From Bacilli bacterium (GTDB taxonomy: Bacteria; Bacillota_I; Bacilli_A; RF39; UBA660): a DNA stretch of 64,000 nucleotides. Location: contig JAFRUZ010000002.1 of the NCBI GenBank assembly GCA_017438635.1, positions 1 through 64,000 on the forward strand. Direction: 5' to 3'. Below are positions 63,446-64,000 of this stretch, piece after piece. How positions within the stretch are numbered: the first letter of the stretch is position 1; each line of letters starts with the position of its first letter. A program made the position numbers and the translations under genes. Under the pieces are notes generated by a model. It saw only the letters and a list, made by a program, of their open reading frames with translations, did not search any database and had not been told where the DNA came from.

Positions 63446-64000
63446 TTTCATCTACCCCCTCAATATGAGATTCAATTATATCCATATGCATTTTTATTTC
63501 TCCACCAATAAGAGGATCCAAGCAATCTGGATCTGGTCCAGATAAATAAACAACAATCATAAACTTATCAACAGCATTTGGAGGCATCTTTGCTCTTTGT
63601 TCCAAAACTGCTATTTTATCTGAATAAAATGGCGTTGTTAATACATTAGAATCTTCTGTTCTTTTTTCTGGTGTTTTTGTATCACCATTAATTTTGGCAT
63701 ATACTTTTTCTTGACCATTTCGATATATTACTATTCTAATAGCTTCATCAACATGTCTAGTAACATCATCTATATCTATTTCATACCAATAATCAATAGT
63801 TCTTTGACCAGTATTTTCTGTATAAAAAGTATAAATCATAAGATTTTCATCATTATGTGCACCATCTTTTTCAAAATGGTTATTCTCTTTTAGTTTTTGA
63901 TAAACCCAATTATCTCCGACATTATCCATAAACTCTAATTCTTTAGCAAATAATCTTCTTTGTGACCTTTTTTCTATTTTGTCTTCGTATATGATTAATC
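63426..64000 (-). CDS. Exported-fibre-like protein, 5' end beyond the window
   Basis: The frame stays open to the window edge (upstream codons read LIIYEDKIEKRSQRRLFAKE), and no ribosome-binding site precedes the Met at 63929, so the true start lies outside. The visible 190 or so residues are beta-rich: LMIYTFYTENTGQRTIDYWY and KFMIVVYLSGPDPDCLDPL. The latter parallels YIWLEGQDVDC in the next gene, so the two are probably related subunits. A TasA/camelysin-type fold is likely by analogy. It overlaps the following gene, showing one operon. Confidence 0.65.
   Translation of the reverse strand, partial: LIIYEDKIEKRSQRRLFAKELEFMDNVGDNWVYQKLKENNHFEKDGAHNDENLMIYTFYTENTGQRTIDYWYEIDIDDVTRHVDEAIRIVIYRNGQEKVYAKINGDTKTPEKRTEDSNVLTTPFYSDKIAVLEQRAKMPPNAVDKFMIVVYLSGPDPDCLDPLIGGEIKMHMDIIESHIEGVDENATKEG

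Overview
The window comes from a very AT-rich, Gram-positive-type bacterium of the Bacilli. It has a wall and divides with FtsZ: murE, murF, ddl, uppS, an LCP ligase, ftsA and ftsZ are all here. It uses the standard code, since TGA ends arcB and a 40-codon gene. Shine-Dalgarno sites are of the AAAGGAGGTGATC type, often only GGTGAT. Almost every gene lies on the minus strand; only a NifU-like gene, prsA and one small RNA are on plus. I see no transposon, phage, rRNA or CRISPR. It is an endospore former or a recent descendant of one: spoIVA is intact, with a YutH-like coat protein next to nfu, a CotD-like coat protein, and two tiny YjcZ-type membrane proteins behind a sigma-K-like promoter. An uncultured gut Bacilli lineage (RF39- or Erysipelotrichales-like) would fit, but that placement is inference.

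Layout. 0-0.8 kb: tRNA operon Val-Thr-Tyr-Gln-Lys-Leu-Ser-fMet-(Asp). 0.8-13 kb: an S1-domain protein, nfu, yutH, parE, a wall-precursor run (xer recombinase, murE, alpha/beta hydrolase, membrane-anchored murF, ddl), and parC. 13-23.3 kb: leuS with a small membrane protein, mutM-polA, two candidate small RNAs, and a heterodimeric ABC exporter. 23.3-26.3 kb: a tandem family of zinc-ribbon membrane proteins, one broken by a stop, plus tiny sporulation genes. 26.4-30.2 kb: prsA, recX, rpoZ, a patatin and cotD. 30.3-35.1 kb: the arginine deiminase operon arcA-arcB-arcC/arcD. Its last two genes are fused in frame, and its leader carries a terminator with a competing antiterminator. 35.1-41.3 kb: LCP protein, tRNA-Arg, a metallophosphoesterase, ftsZ and ftsA.

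41.3-54.6 kb: a zinc-ribbon protein, spoIVA behind a sigma-E-like promoter, an unknown gene with a perfect consensus promoter, two secreted proteins (one a multidomain subtilisin), the SRP genes ylxM-ftsY, a coiled-coil protein with helical repeats, uppS and another coiled-coil protein. 54.6-64 kb: a surface-structure operon. It holds two proteins sharing a LxGxDxDC ending (one with a SipW-type YAWFT signal), a 2553-residue beta-solenoid-like surface protein, a 40-residue peptide and the 527-residue coiled-coil protein.

The most interesting points are the arc leader, the stopless arcC-arcD fusion, two unassigned structured RNAs, the sporulation promoters and the giant surface-protein operon.
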